Virus record (IMG/VR): IMGVR_UViG_3300043449_000575
Coordinates: 1-21,067 of that record
Strand: one strand, 5' to 3'
DNA: 21,067 bases
Source: a virus
Positions 1 through 8,020 of the stretch are shown piece by piece. The position numbers and the translations under genes are program-made. Positions within the stretch are counted from its first letter, which is position 1. The number at the start of each line of letters is the position of its first letter. The notes under the pieces were generated by a model. The model was not told where the DNA came from, searched no databases, and was given only the letters and a program-made list of their open reading frames with translations.

Positions 1-1
1 G

Positions 2-379
2 GCACGCGGCGAATACGACCTAAATCAGTGTCTGAAGGCTTACATATCGCGTCTGCGCGAGATGGCGGCCTCACGCGCTGGCAACGGCGATCTTAACCTG
101 ACGGATGAACGCGCCCGTCTCGCGAAGGAGCAAGCCGACGCGAAGGAAATGGAAAACGCCATCGCCCGCGGTGAACTGGTGTACATTGAGGACGTAGCAA
201 AGAGGGTCGAGCAGTCGCTGGCGAAGGTTCGAACCCGCCTTCTGGCGATCCCGACAAAGGTCGCGCCGGAAGCAGCGGCGGCTGACGACCCGAAGGAAGT
301 GCAGACCCTGATCGAAAGACAAATTGTCGAGGCATTGAATGAACTGGCCGGAATCGACGAAACAGACGCAGGCGAATAA
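2..379 (+). CDS. Terminase small subunit, Nu1-like (5' end cut by window)
   Basis: Small terminase subunits bind the packaging start site and hand DNA to the large subunit. The frame is open from base 2, with the residues before the first ATG (position 62) continuing the same domain: a YDL segment and a YISRLRE helix lead into ERARLAKEQAD and a GELV motif. This arrangement is typical of the C-terminal half of Nu1-type proteins. The N-terminal DNA-binding winged helix therefore lies upstream of the window, and the ATG at 62 is internal. The gene overlaps the next by 41 bases, as expected for a coupled terminase pair. The family call is from motif memory, not from an alignment. Confidence 0.85.
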   Translation, partial: ARGEYDLNQCLKAYISRLREMAASRAGNGDLNLTDERARLAKEQADAKEMENAIARGELVYIEDVAKRVEQSLAKVRTRLLAIPTKVAPEAAAADDPKEVQTLIERQIVEALNELAGIDETDAGE

Positions 380-2186
380 GCTGGAGCAGCGCCTCGCCGA
401 GGCGATCAGCAGGGGCATGAAGCCGCCGCCGAAGCTGACGGTGAGCCAATGGGCCGACTCGTATCGGGTGCTGTCGAGCGAGAGTTCTGCGGAGCCTGGG
501 CGATGGTCAACATCGCGGGCTGAGTACCAGCGCGGCATGATGGACGCGGTGTCTGATCCCGACATTGAGATGGTCGTGCTGATGACTTGCGCTCAGGTCG
601 GCAAGACGGAGTTGATCAACAACGTCGTCGGCTACCACATCCACCAAGATCCGGCCCCCATGCTGGTTGTCCAGCCGACGCTGGAGATGGCGCAGACATG
701 GTCGAAGGACCGTCTGGCGCCGTGCATCCGCGACACGCCTGCCTTGACGGGCAAGATCAGAGATCCTCGGTCGAGGGACAGCGGGAACACGACGCTGCAC
801 AAGTCCTTCCCCGGCGGCCATGTGACGGCCTGCGGAGCGAACAGCCCGTCGAGCCTCGCATCTCGCCCGTGCCGCGTGATCTTGTGCGATGAGGTTGACC
901 GTTACCCTGTCAGCGCGGGTTCCGAGGGCGACCCTGTCTCGCTGGCGAAGAAGCGTGCGACGACCTTCTGGAACCGCAAGATCATCCTGGTCAGCACGCC
1001 GACCGAGAAGGGCGCAAGCCGGATCGAACAGGCATACGAGGAGAGCGACCAGCGCAAGTTCTTCGTGCCGTGCGGTGACTGCGGCGAGAAACAGGTGCTG
1101 AAGTGGGGACAGGTCCAGTGGACCGAGAAGAACCCGTATTCTGCGGTCTATGTCTGCGAACACTGCGGATCTGTCTGGGATGACACGGCCAGATTCAGAG
1201 CGATCCGCAAGGGATCATGGCAAGCGACGGCCACACCGAAGGGCAAGGTCGCTGGCTTCCATCTGAATGGACTCTACAGTCCCTGGACGCCGCTCTATGA
1301 GGCTGTCTCCGACTTCATGAACAGCAAGCGCGATCCCATGCGTCTGAAGACATGGGTAAACACGTTCCTGGGCGAGACATGGGAAGAGCAGGGTGAACAG
1401 GTCGATGAGATGGACCTGATCGATCGATGCGAGAACTGGGGCGATGGCTTGCCGGAAGATGTGCTGCTGATCACGGCGGGCGTTGACGTTCAAGACGACC
1501 GTCTGGAGGTCGAGATCGTCGGCTGGGGCCGTGGCGAGGAAAGCTGGTCGCTGGCCTATGAAACCATGTACGGCGACCCGTCTTCGGCTGAACTCTGGAA
1601 CCGTCTGGACATCACGCTCGGCCAGAAGTTCGACCATCCGCGAGGCGAGATGGTGATCAGGTCGATCTGCGTGGACTCTGGTGGTCACTACACGCAACAG
1701 GTCTACAACTATGCGCGTCTGAGGGCTGGCCGTCGTGTCTTCGCGATCAAGGGTGTCGGCGGCGAGGGGAAGCCGATTGTGGGCAAGCCGACGAAGAACA
1801 ACATCGGCAAGATCAACCTCTTCCCGGTCGGGACCGACACGGCGAAGGAACTGGTCTATGCGCGGCTGAAGATCAGGGATGATGGGCCTGGATATTGCCA
1901 CTTCCCGGTCGGCAGGAGCGAAGAATATTTTCGGATGCTGACGGCGGAAAAGAAGGTGACGCGGTATTTCAAGGGCAGGCCGAGGACAGAGTGGGCAAAG
2001 GTTCGGACCCGCAACGAGGCTCTTGACTGCCGCGTCTATGCGACCGCGGCGCTGGCGATTCTGAACCTCAACCTTGAAGCCGTTTACACTCAGGCACAAA
2101 ATCAGGTATCATCCGACAGGCAAGACAGGCCTGTGCGTAGGCCTGGGGTGCCTATGCGGAGCGGCTTCGTCCACGGGTACAGATAG
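339..2186 (+). CDS. Terminase large subunit, GpA family
   Basis: This is the ATP-driven packaging motor and nuclease that fills the prohead. The 615 residues fit the GpA family (lambda gpA is about 640). An ATPase P-loop variant, AQVGKTE, lies near residues 85-91, and a Walker B stretch, VILCDEVD, near 180-187. A Cys pair at 245/248 and another at 273/276 look like a zinc-binding knuckle. The C-terminal nuclease shows GVDVQDDRLE (Asp383), a CVDSGG segment (Asp446) and RNEALDCRVY near 558-567. The start at 339 overlaps the small subunit; the ATG at 417 is a possible alternative, but residues 12-26 look like the usual N-terminal helix. Partners are the small subunit and the portal. Confidence 0.95.
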   Translation: MNWPESTKQTQANKLEQRLAEAISRGMKPPPKLTVSQWADSYRVLSSESSAEPGRWSTSRAEYQRGMMDAVSDPDIEMVVLMTCAQVGKTELINNVVGYHIHQDPAPMLVVQPTLEMAQTWSKDRLAPCIRDTPALTGKIRDPRSRDSGNTTLHKSFPGGHVTACGANSPSSLASRPCRVILCDEVDRYPVSAGSEGDPVSLAKKRATTFWNRKIILVSTPTEKGASRIEQAYEESDQRKFFVPCGDCGEKQVLKWGQVQWTEKNPYSAVYVCEHCGSVWDDTARFRAIRKGSWQATATPKGKVAGFHLNGLYSPWTPLYEAVSDFMNSKRDPMRLKTWVNTFLGETWEEQGEQVDEMDLIDRCENWGDGLPEDVLLITAGVDVQDDRLEVEIVGWGRGEESWSLAYETMYGDPSSAELWNRLDITLGQKFDHPRGEMVIRSICVDSGGHYTQQVYNYARLRAGRRVFAIKGVGGEGKPIVGKPTKNNIGKINLFPVGTDTAKELVYARLKIRDDGPGYCHFPVGRSEEYFRMLTAEKKVTRYFKGRPRTEWAKVRTRNEALDCRVYATAALAILNLNLEAVYTQAQNQVSSDRQDRPVRRPGVPMRSGFVHGYR

Positions 2187-2771
2187 ATGGCTAATCTTTT
2201 CGACGCTGCGAATGCGCCAGAAGGCGAACCGCTTGAGATCGTCGTTGGCGATTTCATCCAGTGGAAGCGTTCTGACCTTGTGCAGGATTACCCGCTGGCG
2301 TCGTACAGCGCACAGTACGTCGCCCGCATCACGGGCGGTGGCAGCAGCGAGATCCTGCTTGCGGCGACCGAGACGGATGGCACCTATCTGTTCACAGTGA
2401 GCAGCGCGACCAGCGCATCCTTTGAGCCTGGCTATTACCACTGGCAGCTTGAGGTGATCCAGACCGCGACGAACAACCGTATCGTCGTGGATCGCGGCGA
2501 GTTCACGGCCATCGTCGATCTGGATGTGAACGGGTCTGATCCCCGCACGCACGCCCAGATCATGATCGGCAAGATCGAATCCATCTTGCAGGGCAAGGCC
2601 GACAGCGATGTCGGCAGCTATTCCATCGCAGGGCGTTCACTGACCAAGATGTCCTTCGCTGAACTGATGACGGCACGCGACCAGTACAAGGCGGAATTCC
2701 AGCAGGAAGTCGTCAAGGATCGCATCCGTCGAGGCAAATCGTCGGGGGCAACGGTGAAGGTGCGTTTCTGA
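2187..2771 (+). CDS. Head-tail adaptor: N-terminal beta domain plus gpW-like C-terminus
   Basis: The gene lies exactly between terminase and portal, the slot of lambda W. Residues about 14-112 look like a beta-sandwich: alternating polar/hydrophobic strands and a YYHWQLEV segment. Residues about 118-194 resemble gpW: a helix ending in LQGK, a short GRS turn, the MSFAELMTARDQY helix, then a basic RIRRGKSSG stretch leading to a beta-like end. Lambda gpW is only 68 residues and has the same helix-GK-turn-helix-RRRG order. gpW plugs the portal channel after packaging so the tail can join, and this protein probably does the same. The extra N-terminal domain is the oddity. The function is inferred from position and pattern. 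Confidence 0.7.
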   Translation: MANLFDAANAPEGEPLEIVVGDFIQWKRSDLVQDYPLASYSAQYVARITGGGSSEILLAATETDGTYLFTVSSATSASFEPGYYHWQLEVIQTATNNRIVVDRGEFTAIVDLDVNGSDPRTHAQIMIGKIESILQGKADSDVGSYSIAGRSLTKMSFAELMTARDQYKAEFQQEVVKDRIRRGKSSGATVKVRF

Positions 2772-4252
2772 TGGGACTGATGGATTTCTTCAAGCGCCAG
2801 AAGAAGGCGACCGGGAAGCGCGATTATCTGGCGGCTTCGAAGGGCCGCCTGTACATGGACTTCAAGGGCAGCAACAAGTCGGCTGACTCCGAGATCAGGT
2901 GGGTTCTGCGGGATCTCCGCAACCGCGCCCGCGATCTGGAGCGCAACAACGAATACGCCCGTCGATACCTCCAGTTGATGCAGACCAACGTGGTCGGCGA
3001 GAGCGGATTCCGCCTGCAGCTGAAGGGCCGGAACATTGACGGCACCATCGACATGGCCGGGAACAACATCATCGAAGGCGCGTGGGCTGAGTTCTGCCGT
3101 CTCGGCGGCCCGACAGTGGACGGCAAGATGTCAATGGCTGACCTGTCCAACGCGGTCGTGCGCGGCGTGAAGCGCGACGGCGAGGTCTTCCTGCACATCG
3201 TCCGCAGGCAGTATCTGCGCCACGGCATCGCTGTGCAGATCATCGAACCTGACCGCATCGATGAGCAGATGAACGAGACGCTGCGGAATGGCAATCAGGT
3301 CCGCATGGGCGTCGAACTGGACAGCCAGACGCGGCGCGTTGCAGCCTATCACGTTCTGGTGAACAACCCCGGCGACTACGACTACACGACCACGACCACT
3401 GGCGTCTTCCGCGAGAGAATCCCTGCCGATCAGATCCTGCATATCTATGTGCAGGAGCGGGCGGATCAGACGCGGGGCGTGCCGGAACTGGTCACGGCCA
3501 TGCCCGCGCTGAAGATGCTTCACGGGTATCGCGAGGCAGAACTGACGGCGGCCCGTGTCGGCGCGTCCAAGATGGGCTTCTTCACCTCTCCTGCGGGTGA
3601 TGGGTTCACTGCGGACGGGTTCGAAGACACTTTCACGCCGATCTATGACGCCGAGCCTGGCACCTTCCATCAGTTGCCTGACGGCGTCAGCTTCACGCCC
3701 TTCGACCCGACGCATCCGACATCGGCCTTCGCTGATTTCGAGAAGGCGATCCTGCGCGGAATCGCTGGCGGCCTTGGGATCAGCTACACGGCGCTGGCGA
3801 ATGACCTGGAGGGGACATCGTACTCTTCAATCCGGCAGGGTGCGCTGGAGGAGCGTGACTTCTACAAGACGCAGCAGCGGTTCTTCATCGAACACTTCAT
3901 CGACCCGCTCTTCCGCGTGTGGATGCGCCATGTGATGGACTTCGCCCTGATCCCGATCAACGGGCCGGGGAAATTCGAAAAGTTCTCGGCTGGCATCTCA
4001 TGGCGGGCGCGTGGCTTCCAGTGGGTTGACCCACTGAAGGAGATCAACGCTGCCGTTGTCGGGTTGCAGAACGGCATCCTGAGCCACACCGACATCGCGG
4101 CGACCTATGGCCGGGATGCTGAAGAAACCTTCGCGCAGATTGAGCGCGACAAGGAGATGGCGAAGCAGTTCGGCCTGTCGATGGCTTACGAGCCATTCGG
4201 GACGAAGCTGCCCGTCGAGGCTCAAGTGGAGGACGGCGGGAATGGCGTATAA
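2771..4252 (+). CDS. Portal protein, lambda gpB family
   Basis: The portal forms the dodecameric ring at the unique capsid vertex; DNA enters through it and the tail attaches to it. The 493 residues fit the lambda portal family. Recognisable parts are the LRNRARDLERNNEYARRYL helix (about 49-67) followed by NVVGESGFRL, the RRVAAYHVL segment, the QERADQTRGVPEL loop, and GLGISYTALANDLEGTSYSS, the most conserved stretch of the family. The start ATG overlaps the preceding stop codon (TGATG), which implies translational coupling. The end overlaps the capsid polyprotein start by 11 bases. The C-terminus is short and lacks a fused extra domain. Confidence 0.95.
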   Translation: MGLMDFFKRQKKATGKRDYLAASKGRLYMDFKGSNKSADSEIRWVLRDLRNRARDLERNNEYARRYLQLMQTNVVGESGFRLQLKGRNIDGTIDMAGNNIIEGAWAEFCRLGGPTVDGKMSMADLSNAVVRGVKRDGEVFLHIVRRQYLRHGIAVQIIEPDRIDEQMNETLRNGNQVRMGVELDSQTRRVAAYHVLVNNPGDYDYTTTTTGVFRERIPADQILHIYVQERADQTRGVPELVTAMPALKMLHGYREAELTAARVGASKMGFFTSPAGDGFTADGFEDTFTPIYDAEPGTFHQLPDGVSFTPFDPTHPTSAFADFEKAILRGIAGGLGISYTALANDLEGTSYSSIRQGALEERDFYKTQQRFFIEHFIDPLFRVWMRHVMDFALIPINGPGKFEKFSAGISWRARGFQWVDPLKEINAAVVGLQNGILSHTDIAATYGRDAEETFAQIERDKEMAKQFGLSMAYEPFGTKLPVEAQVEDGGNGV

Positions 4253-6977
4253 GCCCACATCCGAGATGCAGGAAGAAGCCCAGCGCGGGCTGGATTGGCG
4301 CCGCGAGTTTGGGCGCGGTGGCACCGAGGTCGGCATCGCCCGCGCCCGTGACATCGTGAACGGCAAGAACCTGTCGCTGGACACCGTCAAGCGCATGAGA
4401 AGCTTCTTCTCCCGCCACGCGGTGGACAAGGAAGCTGAAGGGTTTCGGCCTGGTGAAGACGGGTATCCGTCGAATGGTCGCATCGCGTGGGCGCTCTGGG
4501 GCGGGGACGCTGGCGAGGATTGGGCCGAGGACATCATCGGTGACATCGACGACAGCGCGTCATCGGACGAAAACGCCATGGACGAAAGCCGTGCCGCGGC
4601 TGATGCGCTGAAGGTCGGCGATTTCGTCGAGTGGAACTCTTCTGGCGGCATGGCGCGTGGGCAGATCGAACACATCATGCGTGAGGGGACGCTTGGCATC
4701 CCCGACAGTGATTTCTCCATCAATGCCACGCCGGAAGATCCTGCGGCGCTGATCCGCATCTTCCGCGACGGTGAAGCGACCGAGACACTGGTCGGCCATC
4801 GGTTTTCGACGCTGACCAAGATCAGCCCGATCCGATCTGAAGGTGCGCGGCCCTATGCCAACGAACATGCGGCCCGCATCCGCGATCCTCGCCAATACGA
4901 CAGCTTCCGTCGCAGGAACAACGGCGGCGGCCAAGGCGTCGATTTCATTTTCGGCATCAAGGATGGCAACAGCGAGATCCAAGCCATCCGTTTCCGCACG
5001 CAGTTCTTCACCGTGGCAGAGGCGCGGGCCTGGCTGAAGCGGAACAATTTCGAGCCGATCCAGTTCGAACCAGCGACAGAAGATGCACGCTCTATGCAAG
5101 CGGGGGATGACTTTGATATGATCGCCCGTGAACTGGAGGACTCTGCGATGCTCGACGACGAACAGATGGAGCCGACCGAGGATCAGGCCGAGGCGCTTGA
5201 ACTCGAAACGGCACGCTATTCGCGTGACAAGATCGAAACCCGTGCGATGGACATGGAGGACAAGGTCATCGACAAGGATGGCCGCCGTGTGAAGATCGCG
5301 GTTTCGTCCGAGGCGCCTGTCGAGCGGTCTTTCGGCATTGAAATTCTCGACCACAAGCCTGGCAGCATCGATCTGTCGTTCTTGAATTCTGGTCGGGCGC
5401 CACTGCTTCTGGATCACGATCCGACGAAGCAGATCGGCGTTGTGGAATCGGTGGCTCTTGATGGCTCGGCACGGCGTCTCCGTGCGACCGTCCGCTTCGG
5501 AAGAAACGGGCTTGCCAAAGAGGTCTTCGATGACGTTGAGGATGGTATCCGGGCGAACATCTCGGTCGGGTATCAGATCAACAAACTGGACAAGGAGGGC
5601 AAGGAAACCTACCGCGCCACTTCTTGGATGCCTATGGAAGTTTCCATCGTGTCTATCCCCGCTGACAGGACAGTCGGCGTTGGTAGGGCGGCGGCTGACG
5701 ACCTGACCACCACCATCCCTGCAACCCCTGTCATGGAGGCCAAAATGGCTGAAGTTGATCTGGAAGCGGTCAAGGCCGAAGCTGCCCGTGCCGCTGCCAA
5801 AGAAGCCGCCGAGATGATCCGTCTCGGTTCTGCCCACAACAAGCGTGAACTCGCTGAGAAGGCCATCGCGTCGGGCCGCTCCCTCGCCGAGTTCCGTGGC
5901 GAACTGCTGGAAGTCATCGGCAACAAGCCGCTGGAAACCGCAGATGTGGGCCTGACCCGCAAGGAAGTCCGCAAGTTCTCGCTGATGGCGGCGATCCGTG
6001 CGATGGCGAACCCGACCGATTACCGCGCCCAGGAAGAAGCCCGCTTCGAATTCGAAGCCTCGGCTGCTGCCCAGCGTGCGATGGGTCTGGAAGCCCGTGG
6101 CCTGATGATCCCGGCAGATGTGCTGCGGTCGTGGGCGAAGCGTGACCTCAACACCTCGGACGACTCTGGGCTGATCGCTCAGGACTTCCGTGGCGGCGAC
6201 TTCATCGACGTTCTCCGCAATGCATCCTCTGTGATGCAGGCTGGTGCGACGATGCTGACGGGCCTCAAGGGCAACGTGGCGATCCCGAAGAAGACGGCTG
6301 GCGCTTCCGCTGGCTGGATTTCGACGGAAGGCGGCGCTGCTTCCGAGTCCGAGCCGACCTTCGGCCAAGTCACGATGACCCCGAAGACGCTGGGCGCGTT
6401 CACTGACATCACCCGTCTGATGATGATGCAGTCGTCCCCCGATATCGAAGCCCTGGTTCGTGACGACCTGTCGCGTGCCATCGCTCTCGCCATCGACGAC
6501 GGCGCTCTTGAAGGCTCTGGCTCTTCGGGCCAGCCCACGGGCATCAAGAACACCAGCGGTGTGAACAAGCCGACCTCGTTTGCTGCGGCCAACCCGACCT
6601 TCGCTGAGGTCGTGGCTCTGGAAACCGCCGTCGCCGAGGACAACGCTCTGCTGGGCAATCTGGCGTACATCCTGCCCGCTTCGATGTACGGCGCTCTGAA
6701 GACCACTGCGAAGGCGGCCAACACCGCTCAGTTCGTGGTCGAGCCTGGCAACACCATCAACGGGTATCGCGCCATCGTGTCGAACCAGGTCACCGCTGGT
6801 GATCTGCATTTCGGCAACTATGCCGACCTGCTGATCGGCATGTACGGCGGCCTGGACATCCTGGTCGATCCCTACACTTCGTCCTCTTCGGGTACGGTCC
6901 GCATCCGCGCCCTCCAGACGGTCGATGTGGCGGTTCGTCACGCGGTGTCCTTCGCCTACAACAACGACGGCGTGTGA
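4242..6977 (+). CDS. Fused prohead protease and HK97-fold major capsid protein with extra N-terminal modules
   Basis: This 911-residue polyprotein builds and matures the head. The start at 4242 is chosen because GGAGG lies 9 bases upstream; the longer frame from 4107 sits inside the portal gene. Modules: 1-100, a phage module with RREFGRGGTEVG and GRIAWALWGGD; 123-197, a TUDOR-like DUF2945-type module (VGDFVEWNSSGG); 203-280, another phage module (NEHAARIRDP, AEARAWL); 325-485, HK97-type serine protease with likely His392 (LLLDHDP), Ser441 (ANISVGYQ) and an acidic residue in MEVSIVSIPAD; 500-600, an Ala/Glu-rich delta-like helix; 600-911, the HK97 shell fold (ASAGWISTEGG, GQPTGI). No separate scaffold, protease or shell gene is present. 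Protease-capsid fusions are known in some phages; cleavage near residues 620-640 is inferred. Confidence 0.92.
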   Translation: MAYKPTSEMQEEAQRGLDWRREFGRGGTEVGIARARDIVNGKNLSLDTVKRMRSFFSRHAVDKEAEGFRPGEDGYPSNGRIAWALWGGDAGEDWAEDIIGDIDDSASSDENAMDESRAAADALKVGDFVEWNSSGGMARGQIEHIMREGTLGIPDSDFSINATPEDPAALIRIFRDGEATETLVGHRFSTLTKISPIRSEGARPYANEHAARIRDPRQYDSFRRRNNGGGQGVDFIFGIKDGNSEIQAIRFRTQFFTVAEARAWLKRNNFEPIQFEPATEDARSMQAGDDFDMIARELEDSAMLDDEQMEPTEDQAEALELETARYSRDKIETRAMDMEDKVIDKDGRRVKIAVSSEAPVERSFGIEILDHKPGSIDLSFLNSGRAPLLLDHDPTKQIGVVESVALDGSARRLRATVRFGRNGLAKEVFDDVEDGIRANISVGYQINKLDKEGKETYRATSWMPMEVSIVSIPADRTVGVGRAAADDLTTTIPATPVMEAKMAEVDLEAVKAEAARAAAKEAAEMIRLGSAHNKRELAEKAIASGRSLAEFRGELLEVIGNKPLETADVGLTRKEVRKFSLMAAIRAMANPTDYRAQEEARFEFEASAAAQRAMGLEARGLMIPADVLRSWAKRDLNTSDDSGLIAQDFRGGDFIDVLRNASSVMQAGATMLTGLKGNVAIPKKTAGASAGWISTEGGAASESEPTFGQVTMTPKTLGAFTDITRLMMMQSSPDIEALVRDDLSRAIALAIDDGALEGSGSSGQPTGIKNTSGVNKPTSFAAANPTFAEVVALETAVAEDNALLGNLAYILPASMYGALKTTAKAANTAQFVVEPGNTINGYRAIVSNQVTAGDLHFGNYADLLIGMYGGLDILVDPYTSSSSGTVRIRALQTVDVAVRHAVSFAYNNDGV
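5135..5150 (+). promoter_or_regulatory. Internal Shine-Dalgarno and in-frame ATG before the protease module
   Basis: GGAGG at 5135-5139 stands 8 bases before an in-frame ATG at 5148, at the linker between the third N-terminal module and the protease. Initiation here would give a 609-residue protease-capsid protein lacking the three N-terminal modules. The sequence match is plain; use as a start is inference. Confidence 0.45.
5735..5747 (+). promoter_or_regulatory. Internal Shine-Dalgarno and in-frame ATG before the capsid shell module
   Basis: GGAGG at 5735-5739 lies 5 bases before an in-frame ATG at 5745, immediately after the protease domain. Translation from here gives a 410-residue protein starting MAEVDLEAVKAEAA, the normal length and N-terminal helix of a free HK97-type major capsid protein. 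It could supply excess shell subunits over protease, or be the relic start of a once separate gene. Confidence 0.5.
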
Positions 6978-6994
6978 TGGTCTTGAAATGGAAT

Positions 6995-7016
6995 GGGGGC
7001 GGCTACGGTCGCCCCC
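6995..7016 (+). other. Stem-loop with UNCG-type tetraloop after the capsid gene
   Basis: Nine base pairs (6995-7003 with 7008-7016, including one G-U pair) close a TACG loop on a C-G pair, the exceptionally stable C(UACG)G form. It begins 17 bases after the capsid stop. No T-run follows, so it is not a standard intrinsic terminator. It could protect the 3' end of capsid mRNA or cause partial termination. Confidence 0.65.
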
Positions 7017-7036
7017 AGCCTTCACCGGGGGTTAAG

Positions 7037-7252
7037 ATGTCCTATCTCGTTCTGAAGTCTTGCGTGGCTGGCGGGATCGCCCGCACCGCTGGCGAAATTG
7101 TCGAACTGAGCGATGCCGAGGGCAAATCCCTGACGGCGATGGGCCGTGTCCAGCAGATGGCTGACACCGTCCCGCAGGAAAAAATGGACCGCAGCGTCGG
7201 CCTTGATGCCAGCGATGCGCCGAAGGTGTCCAAGCGCGGCAAGAGGGGCTAA
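7037..7252 (+). CDS. Small capsid-adjacent protein
   Basis: This 71-residue protein follows the major capsid gene, roughly where lambda FI sits. It has a compact N-terminal half with GEIVELSDAEGKSLTAMGRVQ, a pattern I associate with small phage proteins next to capsid genes, and a basic tail ending SKRGKRG. The start at 7037 is preferred over the in-frame ATG at 6974 because 6974 overlaps the capsid stop and would make the hairpin at 6995 coding; a GGGGG run lies just upstream of 7037. The function is unknown; a head completion or capsid-associated role is a guess from position. Confidence 0.65.
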   Translation: MSYLVLKSCVAGGIARTAGEIVELSDAEGKSLTAMGRVQQMADTVPQEKMDRSVGLDASDAPKVSKRGKRG

Positions 7253-7254
7253 CG

Positions 7255-7551
7255 ATGCCTTTGCCTCTGGCCGCCGATCTCGCCACGATGATGAACGTCG
7301 ATGAGTTCGCCGTCTCCGTGACGTATAGCGGCGGCACGATCAAGGGCATCTTCGACAACGAGACGGTCCCGGTCGATGCTGGCGGCTATGTTTCCGTGCA
7401 TCAGGAGCAGCCCAGGCTGACCTGTCGCACGGCGGATGTGCCGAGCATCGCGGAGGACCAGACGATGGTTATCTCTGGGGTGACGTACAAGATCCGCGCT
7501 TGGATTCACGACGGCACCGGGGTCACTGTCGTGCAGTTGGAGAAGCAGTGA
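7255..7551 (+). CDS. Head-tail joining protein, gpFII-like
   Basis: This 98-residue protein probably forms the lower ring of the connector, where the tail docks. It shares the order of elements seen in lambda gpFII: a helical N-terminus, IKGIFDNE (compare IRGVFDDP in gpFII), a strand with PRL, a DV turn, then a hydrophobic strand before KIRAWIHDGTG. Its length is slightly under lambda's 117. It lies two bases after the previous stop with GAGGGG upstream, and its own stop overlaps the next start (TGATG). Position and pattern agree; no alignment was run. Confidence 0.75.
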   Translation: MPLPLAADLATMMNVDEFAVSVTYSGGTIKGIFDNETVPVDAGGYVSVHQEQPRLTCRTADVPSIAEDQTMVISGVTYKIRAWIHDGTGVTVVQLEKQ

Positions 7552-8006
7552 TGGCGCATGTCAGAAAGCAGATCCGCGACCAGTTCGTCTCCATCCTGAC
7601 GGCTGGCGTCTCTCTGGTTTCGAGCCGTGTCTATGCCACGCGGGTCTATCCGCTGACGCAGGCGAAGCTTCCGGCCATCACGGTGACGGCCAGCGCCGAG
7701 GCGTCCGAGATCATGACGATGGGCGCATCGATGGGGACGCGGTCGCTGGACCGCACCGTGGACATCACTGTGTCGATCTACGAGAACGCGACCGCATCGC
7801 TGGATAGCGCACTGGACGCCATCGCGGTGCAAGTTGAAGAGGCCATCGGGGCGGATTACACGCTCGGTGGCCTTGTGAAGCATTCGGTGCTAACATCGAC
7901 AAGCATCGATTTCTCTGGTGAAACCGAGCAGCCTGTTGGGATCGCGACCCTGACATTCGCTGTCCGTTACGTCACCAGTTTCACTGATGTCGAAACAGCC
8001 AAGTAA
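7551..8006 (+). CDS. Tail terminator / minor tail protein, gpU-like
   Basis: This 151-residue protein lies between the joiner and the tube protein, the slot of lambda Z/U. The N-terminus VRKQIRDQFVSILTAG followed by VYATRVYPLTQAKLPAITV is a pattern common to phage tail terminators that cap the tail tube and stop its growth. The middle alternates strands and helices (DITVSIYENA, ALDAIAVQVEEAIG). The ATG at 7551 overlaps the previous TGA, so the longer frame from 7500 is rejected. Assignment to U rather than Z is by fold pattern and length. Confidence 0.75.
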   Translation: MAHVRKQIRDQFVSILTAGVSLVSSRVYATRVYPLTQAKLPAITVTASAEASEIMTMGASMGTRSLDRTVDITVSIYENATASLDSALDAIAVQVEEAIGADYTLGGLVKHSVLTSTSIDFSGETEQPVGIATLTFAVRYVTSFTDVETAK

Positions 8007-8012
8007 AGGAGG
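8005..8012 (+). promoter_or_regulatory. Near-perfect Shine-Dalgarno of the tail tube gene
   Basis: AAAGGAGG lies 8 bases upstream of the ATG at 8021. It is the strongest ribosome binding site seen in the late operon and fits a gene whose product is needed in many copies. It overlaps the stop codon of the preceding gene. Confidence 0.75.
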
Positions 8013-8020
8013 CTCCTGCT

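Noticed and set aside
62-379. Terminase small subunit as a complete 105-residue gene
   Set aside because: The same frame continues to the window edge with conserved sequence (YISRLRE), so the gene is cut by the window rather than starting at 62.
4107-4241. Upstream extension of the capsid polyprotein
   Set aside because: It lies inside the portal gene, is Arg/Ser-rich shadow sequence, and a well-spaced GGAGG marks the start at 4242.
6995-7016. Intrinsic transcription terminator after the capsid gene
   Set aside because: The hairpin is strong, but no T-run follows and essential head and tail genes continue downstream.
4560-7025. 821-residue open frame on the minus strand opposite the capsid polyprotein
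   Set aside because: The plus strand has clear protease and capsid motifs. The antisense frame is rich in Arg, His, Gly and Val with no domain, as expected from GC-biased codons read backward.
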